A stretch of 12,485 nt of DNA. It comes from JABMPU01 sp964457455. Its GTDB lineage: Bacteria > Cloacimonadota > Cloacimonadia > Cloacimonadales > TCS61. Shown here one piece after another: positions 1 through 6,933 of the stretch (position 1 is its first letter; each line of letters starts with the position of its first letter). Location: the NCBI GenBank assembly GCA_964457455.1, contig CAYWJN010000075.1, forward strand, positions 1 through 12,485, in the 5' to 3' direction. The position numbers and the translations under genes are program-made. The notes beneath the pieces are model-generated. The model did no database searches and had not been told where the DNA came from. It worked only from the letters and a program-made list of their open reading frames with translations.

Positions 1-1
1 C

Positions 2-1183
2 GTTTCCAACCCAAAATATGATAATCGTCCCAAAATCGGTTCATTTTCGGCAGCTTCCAATGTTTCAGGAATAAAAACTCCTGTTTATAAAGTTGCGGAG
101 AGCCTGCACAGACATAATGCTATCGCTTGTTTTGACTTTGCTGCTTGCGCGCCTTATGTAGAAATAAATATGAACAAAGATGATGAGAGTTATTTTGATG
201 CGATTTTTCTTTCTCCGCATAAATTTCTCGGTGGACCCGGAACAGCGGGACTTTTGATAATAAATGAAAATATTTATCCGAAAAACCTTCCTCCTTGTAT
301 TGCGGCTGGAGGAACTGTCGATTATGTTTCGCTATATCGCGAAAAATATATCGATGACATCGAGACGCGAGAAAAACCCGGAACTCCTGCAATACTTCAG
401 GATATCAAGATCGCTCTGACTTTTCAAATAAAAGAAAAAGTGGGAATCAATAACATCGAAACTATCGAACGATATTGGTTAGATAAATTCTATAATCGCT
501 TTTTGAAAAATAAGAAGATCGTGTTTTACGGTCCAACGGACATCGATAAAAAAGTGAACATTATTCCGTTCAATATCAAACATAAAGACCGCATATTGCA
601 TCCCAAATTCGTGACCAAACTGATGAACGATCTTTTCGGTATTCAAACCCGTGCAGGTTGTTCGTGTGCAGGACCTTACGGACATCGACTACTCGATATT
701 ACTGATGAAATTTCCAAATATTATCAATGCTTGATCGGAGTGGATAAATATTCGGGTTTGAAGCCCGGATGGGTTCGCTTCAATCTGCATTATGCTTTAT
801 CTCCCGAAGAATACGATTATATCGCTGATGTGCTGGAATTCATCATCGAGAGCGGACATTTGTTCCTGCCGTTCTACGAATTCGATTTCAAAACAGGTGA
901 CTGGTATCACATAGACGAAAAAGTGATGAAAATGCCGATCTCTCTTGATATCGATGAACTATTGCAAAAAGAAAGGTTTGAACTTGAACAGATGCATAAT
1001 ATGAAAGATATCTTTGAGAAGAATTTAAGCGAAGCCAAAGAAATAGTAAAAGAGCTGAAAGAATCTGATAACTTCGGGAAATTTGAAGATAATCTGGAAC
1101 GATTGATGTTCTGTTATGTGGTGAATTACAAAGGGAAAAGTGCGAAAGTAAAGAACACGGATGACACGGATTTGTGGGGATGA
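2..1183 (+). CDS. Class V aminotransferase / cysteine desulfurase-like PLP enzyme (5' truncated)
   Basis: The reading frame is open from base 2, so the true start lies left of the window; 393 codons are visible. The fold-type I PLP enzyme signature is clear. An Asp in FDFAACAP (bases 134-136) would contact the PLP ring nitrogen. The Schiff-base Lys sits in SPHKFLGGPGTAG (bases 221-223). RAGCSCAGPYGH (from base 650) aligns with the RxGxHCAxP loop of SufS-type cysteine desulfurases, and its second Cys (bases 665-667) matches the persulfide-carrying Cys. The motif GGTVDYV and the REKPGTPA segment are typical of the large class V subfamily. The roughly 120-residue C-terminal extension after the fold is charged and partly helical. 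The substrate is not evident; cysteine desulfurase, lyase or transaminase activity are all possible. The last ~11 codons (VKNTDDTDLWG) are encoded by a 9-nt-period repeat, so the native C-terminus may be shorter. It is separated from purH by about 150 bp of repeats, so cotranscription is uncertain. Confidence 0.85.
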   Translation, partial: VSNPKYDNRPKIGSFSAASNVSGIKTPVYKVAESLHRHNAIACFDFAACAPYVEINMNKDDESYFDAIFLSPHKFLGGPGTAGLLIINENIYPKNLPPCIAAGGTVDYVSLYREKYIDDIETREKPGTPAILQDIKIALTFQIKEKVGINNIETIERYWLDKFYNRFLKNKKIVFYGPTDIDKKVNIIPFNIKHKDRILHPKFVTKLMNDLFGIQTRAGCSCAGPYGHRLLDITDEISKYYQCLIGVDKYSGLKPGWVRFNLHYALSPEEYDYIADVLEFIIESGHLFLPFYEFDFKTGDWYHIDEKVMKMPISLDIDELLQKERFELEQMHNMKDIFEKNLSEAKEIVKELKESDNFGKFEDNLERLMFCYVVNYKGKSAKVKNTDDTDLWG

Positions 1184-1194
1184 AAAACGGATAA
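1153..1194 (+). repeat. Degenerate 9-nt-period array (ACACGGATG type)
   Basis: Units containing CACGGAT recur with the CGG cores at 1158, 1167 and (as GGG) 1176, i.e. every 9 nt, followed by another ACGGAT at 1187. The array overlaps the end of the aminotransferase gene and contains its stop codon. It belongs with the related arrays at 4357-4383, 4451-4480, 7494-7520 and 7931-7957. Confidence 0.6.
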
Positions 1195-1201
1195 GAAATT
1201 T

Positions 1202-1229
1202 AATATTTAACATTGAAGATTGAATATTA
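1202..1229 (+). repeat. 7-nt-period AA-phased array
   Basis: Four successive heptamers each begin with AA: aatattt, aacattg, aagattg, aatatta. The outer units are also complementary (TTAATATT at 1200-1207 with AATATTAA at 1223-1230), so an 8-bp stem with a 15-nt loop could form. The same 7-nt phasing recurs at 4384-4432. Confidence 0.5.
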
Positions 1230-1275
1230 ACTAGGTGCTCTCAGTGACAAATTCTTTGTTCGTATTGTTAGTTTT

Positions 1276-1306
1276 GCCTGCCACGACGAAGCAAAGCGAA
1301 GGCGGG
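1276..1306 (+). repeat. Putative interspersed hairpin repeat upstream of purH
   Basis: CCTGCC (1277-1282) can pair with GGCGGG (1301-1306) through five Watson-Crick pairs and one G-U. The loop holds two CGAAG direct repeats around CAAAG. This GC-rich block stands out sharply from the AT-rich surroundings and looks like a dispersed intergenic element. Only one copy is in this window, so repeat status is inference. It lies 29 bp before the purH start, and I see no canonical promoter, purine riboswitch or PurR box in the rest of 1184-1335. Confidence 0.4.
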
Positions 1307-1335
1307 TTCGTTGTAAAAAAATTAAGAAGTGAAAA

Positions 1336-2943
1336 ATGATAAAAGTTAAAAGAGCATTATTGAGTGTTTCCGATAAAACGGGAATTGTCGAATTGGCAAA
1401 AGTTTTGCAAGGATTTAATTGTGAAATAATCTCAACTGGTGGAACAAAAAAAGTTTTGGAAGAAGCAGGAATTCTTATTACTGACATTCAAAAAGTTACT
1501 GGAAATCCTGAAGCATTTGGCGGCAGAATGAAAACCATTTCGTTCAATATCGAATCTGCCCTGCTTTTTGATAGAGAAAAAGATAAGCAGGAAGCCGAAA
1601 AACTGGGTATAAAGCCGATAGATATGATTATATGCAATCTTTATCCTTTTGCCAAAGTTAAGGAATCAGGAGCTGATTTTGAAGCCCTCATAGAAAATAT
1701 AGACATCGGTGGTCCTACGATGGTTCGTGCTGCTGCCAAGAACTTCAAATATGTTGCAACGATTACGGATGCATCAGATTATGATGCAATAATTAAAGAG
1801 CTTCAGGAAAATGATGGCAGACTTTCTTATGAAACCAGATTTATACTGATGAGAAAAGCATTCAATCATACTGCGGATTACGATGCTCTAATTTCCACAA
1901 CAATGGACGAGCAAGCAGGAGAACGCTCTTTAAGATTAGCTTTTAAAAACGGGAAAAAATTGCGTTACGGGGAAAATTCTCATCAAGAAGGTTTCTTTTA
2001 TAAGGAAGTAGGAGCTGATTATTCACTTTTCGATATGAAGGTTCTTCACGGGAAAGAGATTTCCTATAATAACCTGAACGACATCCAGGGAGCGATCGAT
2101 TCGGTGAAAGATCTCAATCGATTTTCCGTGAGTGTTATCAAGCACAGTAATCCCTGCGGATTAGCAGAAGGAGATAACCAGCGAAAAGTGTTTGAAGATG
2201 CCTGGAGTGGTGACCCTATCTCTGCTTTTGGTTCGATCATAGCGTTCAATAAACCTGTAGATTTGAAAACAGTTGAGTTCCTGAACTTAAATAACGAAAA
2301 TAAAATGCTTCGAAAATTTGTGGAAGTTGTTATTGCACCAAAATATTCTGATGAAGCACTGGAATATCTGCAGTTTCATAAAAATTTGAGAGTTATTGAA
2401 TTTGATCCACAAAATTCCAAACAGAAGTTTGAAGTAAAATACCTTTCAGGTTCTCTGCTGTTGCAGGATTGTGATAACGAACTTTATGATAAATTAGAAA
2501 ATGTAACAGAAAAGCAAATTGATATTGATTTAAAAAAGGGTTTGATAAAATTTGGCATCAAAGCGATGCGACAGGTGAAATCGAATTCGATCATTATTGT
2601 TAGAGAATTAAGTGATAAAACATATCAACTGCTGGGAATGGGAGCAGGTCAACCGAACAGACTGGTTTCTACAAAACTTGCCATCGAAAAAGCCAAGGAG
2701 AATCTAACGAATGAATACAAAGGAGATGATCTCCAGGAATATTTTAAAGAGGAATTCGCAAATGTTATTCTTGTTTCTGATGCTTTCTTCCCGTTTTCAG
2801 ATAATGTGGAAATAGCAGCAAAAGCAGGGATAAAGACTATTATCCAACCCGGTGGATCGATTAGGGATAAGAAAGTAATAAATAAATGTAATGAACTCGG
2901 AATTGCAATGGTGTTCACAGGAGTCAGGCATTTTAAACATTGA
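1336..2943 (+). CDS. purH: Bifunctional AICAR transformylase / IMP cyclohydrolase
   Basis: Catalyses the last two steps of de novo IMP synthesis: formylation of AICAR with 10-formyl-THF, then cyclisation of FAICAR to IMP, in the cytoplasm. It has 535 residues, the usual length. The N-terminal cyclohydrolase domain (about 1-190) shows SVSDKTG (10-16), STGGT (33-37), GGRMKT with Lys66, and NLYPF (101-105). The transformylase domain shows LRYGENSHQ (209-217), the catalytic Lys-His pair in IKHSNPCG (K269, H270), SDAFFPFSDNVE, IQPGGSIRD and the C-terminal MVFTGVRHFKH. The usual KTLHP motif after the cyclohydrolase Lys reads KTISF here, a variant also seen in some other bacterial PurH lineages as far as I recall. 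The ATG is preceded by a modest AAGAAG ribosome site. purC-purE follows 27 bp downstream, which supports an operon. Confidence 0.97.
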   Translation: MIKVKRALLSVSDKTGIVELAKVLQGFNCEIISTGGTKKVLEEAGILITDIQKVTGNPEAFGGRMKTISFNIESALLFDREKDKQEAEKLGIKPIDMIICNLYPFAKVKESGADFEALIENIDIGGPTMVRAAAKNFKYVATITDASDYDAIIKELQENDGRLSYETRFILMRKAFNHTADYDALISTTMDEQAGERSLRLAFKNGKKLRYGENSHQEGFFYKEVGADYSLFDMKVLHGKEISYNNLNDIQGAIDSVKDLNRFSVSVIKHSNPCGLAEGDNQRKVFEDAWSGDPISAFGSIIAFNKPVDLKTVEFLNLNNENKMLRKFVEVVIAPKYSDEALEYLQFHKNLRVIEFDPQNSKQKFEVKYLSGSLLLQDCDNELYDKLENVTEKQIDIDLKKGLIKFGIKAMRQVKSNSIIIVRELSDKTYQLLGMGAGQPNRLVSTKLAIEKAKENLTNEYKGDDLQEYFKEEFANVILVSDAFFPFSDNVEIAAKAGIKTIIQPGGSIRDKKVINKCNELGIAMVFTGVRHFKH

Positions 2944-2970
2944 TCTCTATGGTTAAGAAAAGGAGAAGAT

Positions 2971-4353
2971 ATGAAATATTTAGATAAGATTTACACCCCG
3001 CAGATAAAGAAAATACACAGTGGAAAAGTTAGAGAAAGTTTCAGGATCGATGACAATACCAGGATGATCGTAGTTTCAGACAGAATTTCCAGTTTCGATA
3101 GTGTTCTGAATAATTTGATCTCGAATAAAGGAGCAGTATTGAACGGGATCACGAATTACTGGTTTGAGAAAACGCGAAATATTGTAGATAATCATTTTAT
3201 CAAGATGATCGATCCTAATATAAGTTTGGTAAAAGAAGCCAAGCCGATTTGCGTTGAGATGATCGTACGAGGTTACTTAACTGGCTCGATGTGGCGTGGT
3301 TACCAGGTGGGAAAACGAGTATTTTCCAGTGTGAAAGTTACAGACGGACTTTCTCAAAATGCAAGATTTGAAAAACCGATTATAACTCCTACAACAAAAG
3401 AGGAACACGACCGCGAGATAACTCCGGAAGATATTGTGAAAGAAGGTTGGACGACAAAAGAAATATATCAAAAAATGGAAGAAATTTCTTTTAAACTTTT
3501 TGAAATCGGAACAAAGGAACTTTCCGAAAAAGGAATAATTCTTGTGGATACTAAATATGAATTCGGAATTGTGAACGGTGAAGTGATTCTCATCGATGAA
3601 ATGCACACTCCCGATTCTTCCAGATTCTGGGATAAATCTGCTTATGATAAAGACCCTCTGAAAGTTGATTCGATGGATAAAGAGTTCATCCGCCAATGGC
3701 TTCTTAATAACAAAGTAGACGGAATTATCCCGAATGTTCTTCCTAAAGAAGTGATTGCAGAAGCTTCCAAACGATACATAAATATTTACGAGAAAATCGT
3801 AGGAAAAGAGTTTGAAGTTTATGAAAAAGATATTCGAAATCGTATTTACAATAATCTCTTGAAAGCAGGTTTGATAAAAGACGGTTATGTTTCAATTATT
3901 ATGGGTTCTCCTGCAGATTTAGAACATTGTAATAAAATTAAATCTCATCTTGATAAATATGATGTTTTTGTTGATATGCGAGTAACTTCAGCTCATAAGA
4001 ACGGAGAGAGAATTCCCTCGATAGCGGAAGTTTACAATAATTCTTTGGAACCCGGTTGCGTTATTGCTGTTGCAGGAAGATCAAACGGTCTCGGCGGAGC
4101 TCTCGCTGCAAATTTGGCAATTCCCGTTATAAATTGCCCTCCTTTCAAAGATAAGATCGATATGATGATGAATATAAATTCGTCACTCATAATGCCGTCT
4201 AAAACACCTGCTTCCACGGTTATCGATGTGAGCTCAGCTTCTCTTGCTGCGCTAAGGAGTTTAAATATTAGAAGATTAAAAGATGTATTCATTAATGAAA
4301 TAGAAGACATAAAAGAATCATTGATAAAAGCTGATGAGGAGATAAGGTTTTAG
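2971..4353 (+). CDS. purCE: PurC-PurE fusion: SAICAR synthetase + class II AIR carboxylase
   Basis: A single 460-residue chain with two enzymes for consecutive steps, AIR to CAIR to SAICAR. Residues 1 to about 290 form a yeast-Ade1-type SAICAR synthetase: SGKVRESF (17-24), VSDRISSFD (35-43), IVRGYLTGSMW (98-108), ITPTTKEEHDREIT (138-151), DTKYEFG (193-199) and DEMHTPDSSRFW (209-220). Residues about 306-460 form a PurE domain with IIMGSPADLEHC (309-320), RVTSAHK (337-343) and VAVAGRSNGLGG (365-376). SAHK and GRSNGLGG in place of SAHR and GAGGAAHLPG mark class II, the CO2-dependent AIR carboxylase known from animal PAICS and Treponema. If so, PurK is not needed. A short helical linker lies near 285-303. 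A strong AGGAG (2961-2965) sits 5 nt before the ATG. The frame is intact through both halves, so this is a true fusion. Confidence 0.95.
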   Translation: MKYLDKIYTPQIKKIHSGKVRESFRIDDNTRMIVVSDRISSFDSVLNNLISNKGAVLNGITNYWFEKTRNIVDNHFIKMIDPNISLVKEAKPICVEMIVRGYLTGSMWRGYQVGKRVFSSVKVTDGLSQNARFEKPIITPTTKEEHDREITPEDIVKEGWTTKEIYQKMEEISFKLFEIGTKELSEKGIILVDTKYEFGIVNGEVILIDEMHTPDSSRFWDKSAYDKDPLKVDSMDKEFIRQWLLNNKVDGIIPNVLPKEVIAEASKRYINIYEKIVGKEFEVYEKDIRNRIYNNLLKAGLIKDGYVSIIMGSPADLEHCNKIKSHLDKYDVFVDMRVTSAHKNGERIPSIAEVYNNSLEPGCVIAVAGRSNGLGGALAANLAIPVINCPPFKDKIDMMMNINSSLIMPSKTPASTVIDVSSASLAALRSLNIRRLKDVFINEIEDIKESLIKADEEIRF

Positions 4354-4356
4354 TAT

Positions 4357-4383
4357 TACCGCAAAGGCGCAAAGAGCGGAAAG
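4357..4383 (+). repeat. CGCAAAG-type 8-nt-period repeat, + orientation
   Basis: A 27-bp unit beginning TACCGCAAAGGCGCAAAG, starting 4 bp after the purC-purE stop. Its first 18 bases match the left repeat at 7494 except for the first base, and it is related in inverted orientation to the repeat at 7931-7957. It opens a composite array filling 4357-4480. Confidence 0.75.
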
Positions 4384-4432
4384 AAAATTGAATATCCAAT
4401 TTCGAACACGGAATTTCCAATGATGAAGGGAA
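4384..4432 (+). repeat. 7-nt-period AA-phased array
   Basis: Seven consecutive heptamers start with AA: aaaattg, aatatcc, aatttcg, aacacgg, aatttcc, aatgatg, aagggaa. The phasing is unbroken. It is the same architecture as 1202-1229 and directly abuts the preceding CGCAAAG-type repeat. It holds no plausible coding function. Confidence 0.6.
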
Positions 4433-4450
4433 GAAAAAAAGTATGTAACA

Positions 4451-4480
4451 CCTTCGTGCTTTCCGTGAGTTCTGTGGTAA
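4451..4480 (-). repeat. CACNGAA-type 9-nt-period repeat, - orientation
   Basis: On the - strand this reads TTACCACAGAACTCACGGAA and then GCACGAAGG, with CAC-GAA units spaced about 9 nt. It shares the TTACC start and short-period structure of 4357-4383 but in the opposite orientation, so the two bracket a 67-bp spacer. It lies 35 bp before the purD start and accounts for the spurious in-frame extension upstream of purD. Confidence 0.5.
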
Positions 4481-4515
4481 GTTTGTTTTGTTCGTTGCTA
4501 AAAAAAGAGGTTAAA

Positions 4516-5784
4516 ATGAAAATTGCAGTAATCGGTTCAGGTGGCAGGGAACACGCTATTGCCTGGAAATTATCCCAAAGCAAAAAAGCAGAAAAAGTAT
4601 TTGTTCTTCCTGGAAATGGCGGAACTGAAAATAATGTCCCGATCAATGTTAACGATTTTAATGCAATAAAGAATTTCTGTGAATCAAATGATGTAGAACT
4701 TATTATTGTTGGTCCCGAAATTCCTTTAGTAAATGGCATTATTGATTTCTTCAAGGATTCCGATATCAAAGTTTTTGGTCCCGATGAAAAAGCTGCTCAA
4801 TTGGAAGGTTCAAAAGTTTTTGCCAAAAAGTTTATGAAAAAATACGGAGTTGCTACGGGAGATTATCACGAATTCGACGGATCAAAAACAAAATGCTGTC
4901 AGCAGTTAACGATTTTCCCGAAAGATACAATTAAAAAGATGAAAGGAAACTGTGTTATTAAATTCGACGGTCTTGCAGCAGGAAAGGGTGTTTATGTGTG
5001 TTCATCCATTCGGGAAGCTGAAGAAGCACTTTTAAGTATGAAACAAAAATATGGGGAAGAGGTTAACTTTTTAATAGAGGAAAAATTAATCGGTTCGGAG
5101 CTTTCAATTCTTGCATTTACTGACGGTGAAAATTATCAAATCCTTCTTCCTTCACAGGATCACAAACAGCTTCTTGATGGAGATAAAGGACCAAATACAG
5201 GCGGAATGGGAGCGTTTTGTCCTGTTCCCTTTTATTCAGACAAACTAAAACTGCAGATTGAAAATGAAATTATCAGACCGACGATCAACGGATTAAAGGA
5301 AGAAAATTTCAATTACAAAGGTGTGATATATTTTGGCTTGATGATAACCGAAAAGGGTCCGAAAGTTCTGGAATATAATGTGCGGCTTGGAGATCCCGAA
5401 ACGGAAGTTGTTCTCCCTGCTTTTAAAGGAGATTTGCTGGAACTTATACTTTCCTGTTTTGATGGCAGCTTAAAAGATTTCCAGATGGAATTTAATGACG
5501 GATATTTTGTGGATGTTGTTTTAACTTCCGGAGGATATCCGAAAGCCTATAAAAAGGGTATTCCTATTTGTGGATTAGAAAAACAGAAAGAAATTGTTTT
5601 CCACGCTGGAACAAAAAAAGAAGACGATAAATTCCTGACGAATGGAGGACGGGTTTTAAATATTGTAGCACAAGGTGAAACCCTGGATGAAGCTATTGAT
5701 AATGCATATGATAAAGTTAATGGTTTTTACTTTGAGGATATATTTTATAGGAAGGATATTGGGAGAAGGAATAGGGAGATTTAA
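4516..5784 (+). CDS. purD: Phosphoribosylamine-glycine ligase (GAR synthetase)
   Basis: ATP-grasp enzyme of purine step 2, joining phosphoribosylamine and glycine. With this start it has 422 residues, the normal length. Motifs: IGSGGREHAIAWKL (6-19), LPGNGGTE (31-38), VGPEIPLVNG (65-74), FGPDEKAAQLEGSK (87-100), IKFDGLAAGKGV (148-159), SQDHKQLLDGDKGPNTGGMG (213-232), and LEYNVRLGDPE (285-295) with metal ligands Glu286 and Asn288. The frame is open further upstream to an ATG at 4420, but that extension is encoded by the repeat array. ATG 4516 starts exactly at the conserved N-terminus and has AGAGG at 4506-4510, 5 nt away. A Lys/Cys-rich stretch at 119-144, just before the ATP-grasp core, seems longer than in most PurD. 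The next gene starts 2 nt after the stop, so the two are surely cotranscribed. Confidence 0.97.
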   Translation: MKIAVIGSGGREHAIAWKLSQSKKAEKVFVLPGNGGTENNVPINVNDFNAIKNFCESNDVELIIVGPEIPLVNGIIDFFKDSDIKVFGPDEKAAQLEGSKVFAKKFMKKYGVATGDYHEFDGSKTKCCQQLTIFPKDTIKKMKGNCVIKFDGLAAGKGVYVCSSIREAEEALLSMKQKYGEEVNFLIEEKLIGSELSILAFTDGENYQILLPSQDHKQLLDGDKGPNTGGMGAFCPVPFYSDKLKLQIENEIIRPTINGLKEENFNYKGVIYFGLMITEKGPKVLEYNVRLGDPETEVVLPAFKGDLLELILSCFDGSLKDFQMEFNDGYFVDVVLTSGGYPKAYKKGIPICGLEKQKEIVFHAGTKKEDDKFLTNGGRVLNIVAQGETLDEAIDNAYDKVNGFYFEDIFYRKDIGRRNREI

Positions 5785-5786
5785 TT

Positions 5787-6908
5787 ATGTATTGGAGAAA
5801 TGAATTAAAATCTAATATTACAACTATAGATGAATTACAAAATTATATGGATTTAAATTCAAAAGAAAAAAGATTATTGAAAAAAGTAGTAAAAAGACAT
5901 CCTATGAGTATTACAAAACAGTATTTATCCTTAATAGATTTTGAAAATCCGGAGGATCCTTTAAGAAAAATGATTATTCCATCTGTCAATGAATTAGATT
6001 TAACAGGTTCTTATGATACAAGTGGAGAAAAAATTAATACAAAATTCATAGGCTTTCAGCACAAATACCGGCAAACAGTATTGATCTTGTCTACCCATCA
6101 TTGTGCCAGTTACTGCCGATTTTGTTTCAGGAAAAGGTTGGTTGGAGTATCTAAAGATGAAATATTCAACAACATCAATAAAGCGGTATCATACATAAAA
6201 AAACATCCTGAAGTAAACAATATCCTTATCTCTGGCGGTGATCCTTTAATACTTTCTACTAAAGTAATTGCACGATTCTTAGATAAACTTTCAGTAATTC
6301 CGCACATCGACTTCATTCGCTTCGGTACTAAGGTTCCTGTGTTTCTTCCTCAGAGAATCTATGATAGTGTTGAATTGCTTTCGGTTTTAGAACATTATAA
6401 CAAAATAAAGCAAATTTACTTTGTAACGCAGGTTGATCATCCCAGAGAGATAACACCTGAATTGGAAAAAGTTGTTGGGAAATTACTCAGAAGTGGAGTG
6501 ATAATCAATAACCAAACGGTATTATTGAAAGGTGTAAATGATGAAGCAGATGTTATAGCAGAGCTCCAGAATAAGTTGGTATCCATAGGAATCAATCCTT
6601 ACTACGTTTTCCAATGCCGACCGGTAAAACGAGTGAAAAGCAATTTCCAGTTACCTATTGTTAAAGGATATAAGATCGTCGAGGATGCAAAAAAATTACT
6701 TAATGGTCACAGCAAACGTTTTCGCTATGTTATGTCACATAAAACCGGAAAAATTGAGATCCTGGGTCCATTTGGAGATGAAATGCTTTTCAAATACCAT
6801 CAGGCAAAAGACAGCAGGAATGCCGGAAAAATATTCAAACGAAAACTCAGTGTCACTGCTGGATGGCTGGATGAATTTCCAATACTAAGGAATAATAGCA
6901 TAAATTAA
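5787..6908 (+). CDS. KamA-family radical SAM protein, probable aminomutase of unknown substrate
   Basis: 373 residues related to lysine 2,3-aminomutase. The [4Fe-4S]/SAM motif is HHCASYCRFCF (Cys106, 110, 113). Family motifs follow: ILISGGDPLIL (146-156), IRFGTKVPVFLPQRI (177-191), QVDHPREIT (215-223) and NQTVLLKGVND (242-252). Lys322 in TGKIEI matches the PLP Schiff-base Lys (K337 of the clostridial enzyme). The two aspartates that bind the substrate side-chain amine in lysine 2,3-aminomutase (D293, D330) are not kept: YVCDL reads FQCRPV here (Arg278), and there is no acidic residue from 311 to 322. It is therefore probably not a lysine aminomutase. An Arg at that place would suit a carboxylate-bearing substrate, which is inference. 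Its RBS lies inside the purD end and purN follows 25 bp later, so it sits inside the purine operon. No EF-P gene is nearby. Confidence 0.85.
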   Translation: MYWRNELKSNITTIDELQNYMDLNSKEKRLLKKVVKRHPMSITKQYLSLIDFENPEDPLRKMIIPSVNELDLTGSYDTSGEKINTKFIGFQHKYRQTVLILSTHHCASYCRFCFRKRLVGVSKDEIFNNINKAVSYIKKHPEVNNILISGGDPLILSTKVIARFLDKLSVIPHIDFIRFGTKVPVFLPQRIYDSVELLSVLEHYNKIKQIYFVTQVDHPREITPELEKVVGKLLRSGVIINNQTVLLKGVNDEADVIAELQNKLVSIGINPYYVFQCRPVKRVKSNFQLPIVKGYKIVEDAKKLLNGHSKRFRYVMSHKTGKIEILGPFGDEMLFKYHQAKDSRNAGKIFKRKLSVTAGWLDEFPILRNNSIN

Positions 6909-6933
6909 TATAAAGGAACCAAACTAACTGCTA

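Noticed and set aside
1184..1335. Purine riboswitch or PurR operator upstream of purH
   Set aside because: I see no purine-riboswitch core or PurR-box palindrome; the region is taken up by repeats.
3277..3696. 139-codon - strand open frame inside purC-purE
   Set aside because: It is a shadow of the strongly conserved sense-strand SAICAR synthetase; no ribosome site or protein-family likeness.
4357..4480. CRISPR array
   Set aside because: The units are 7-9 nt, degenerate and without spacers; no cas genes are present.
4420..4515. Upstream ATG extending purD by 32 codons
   Set aside because: The extension is encoded by the repeat array, has no PurD similarity, and ATG 4516 has a good ribosome site and the conserved N-terminus.
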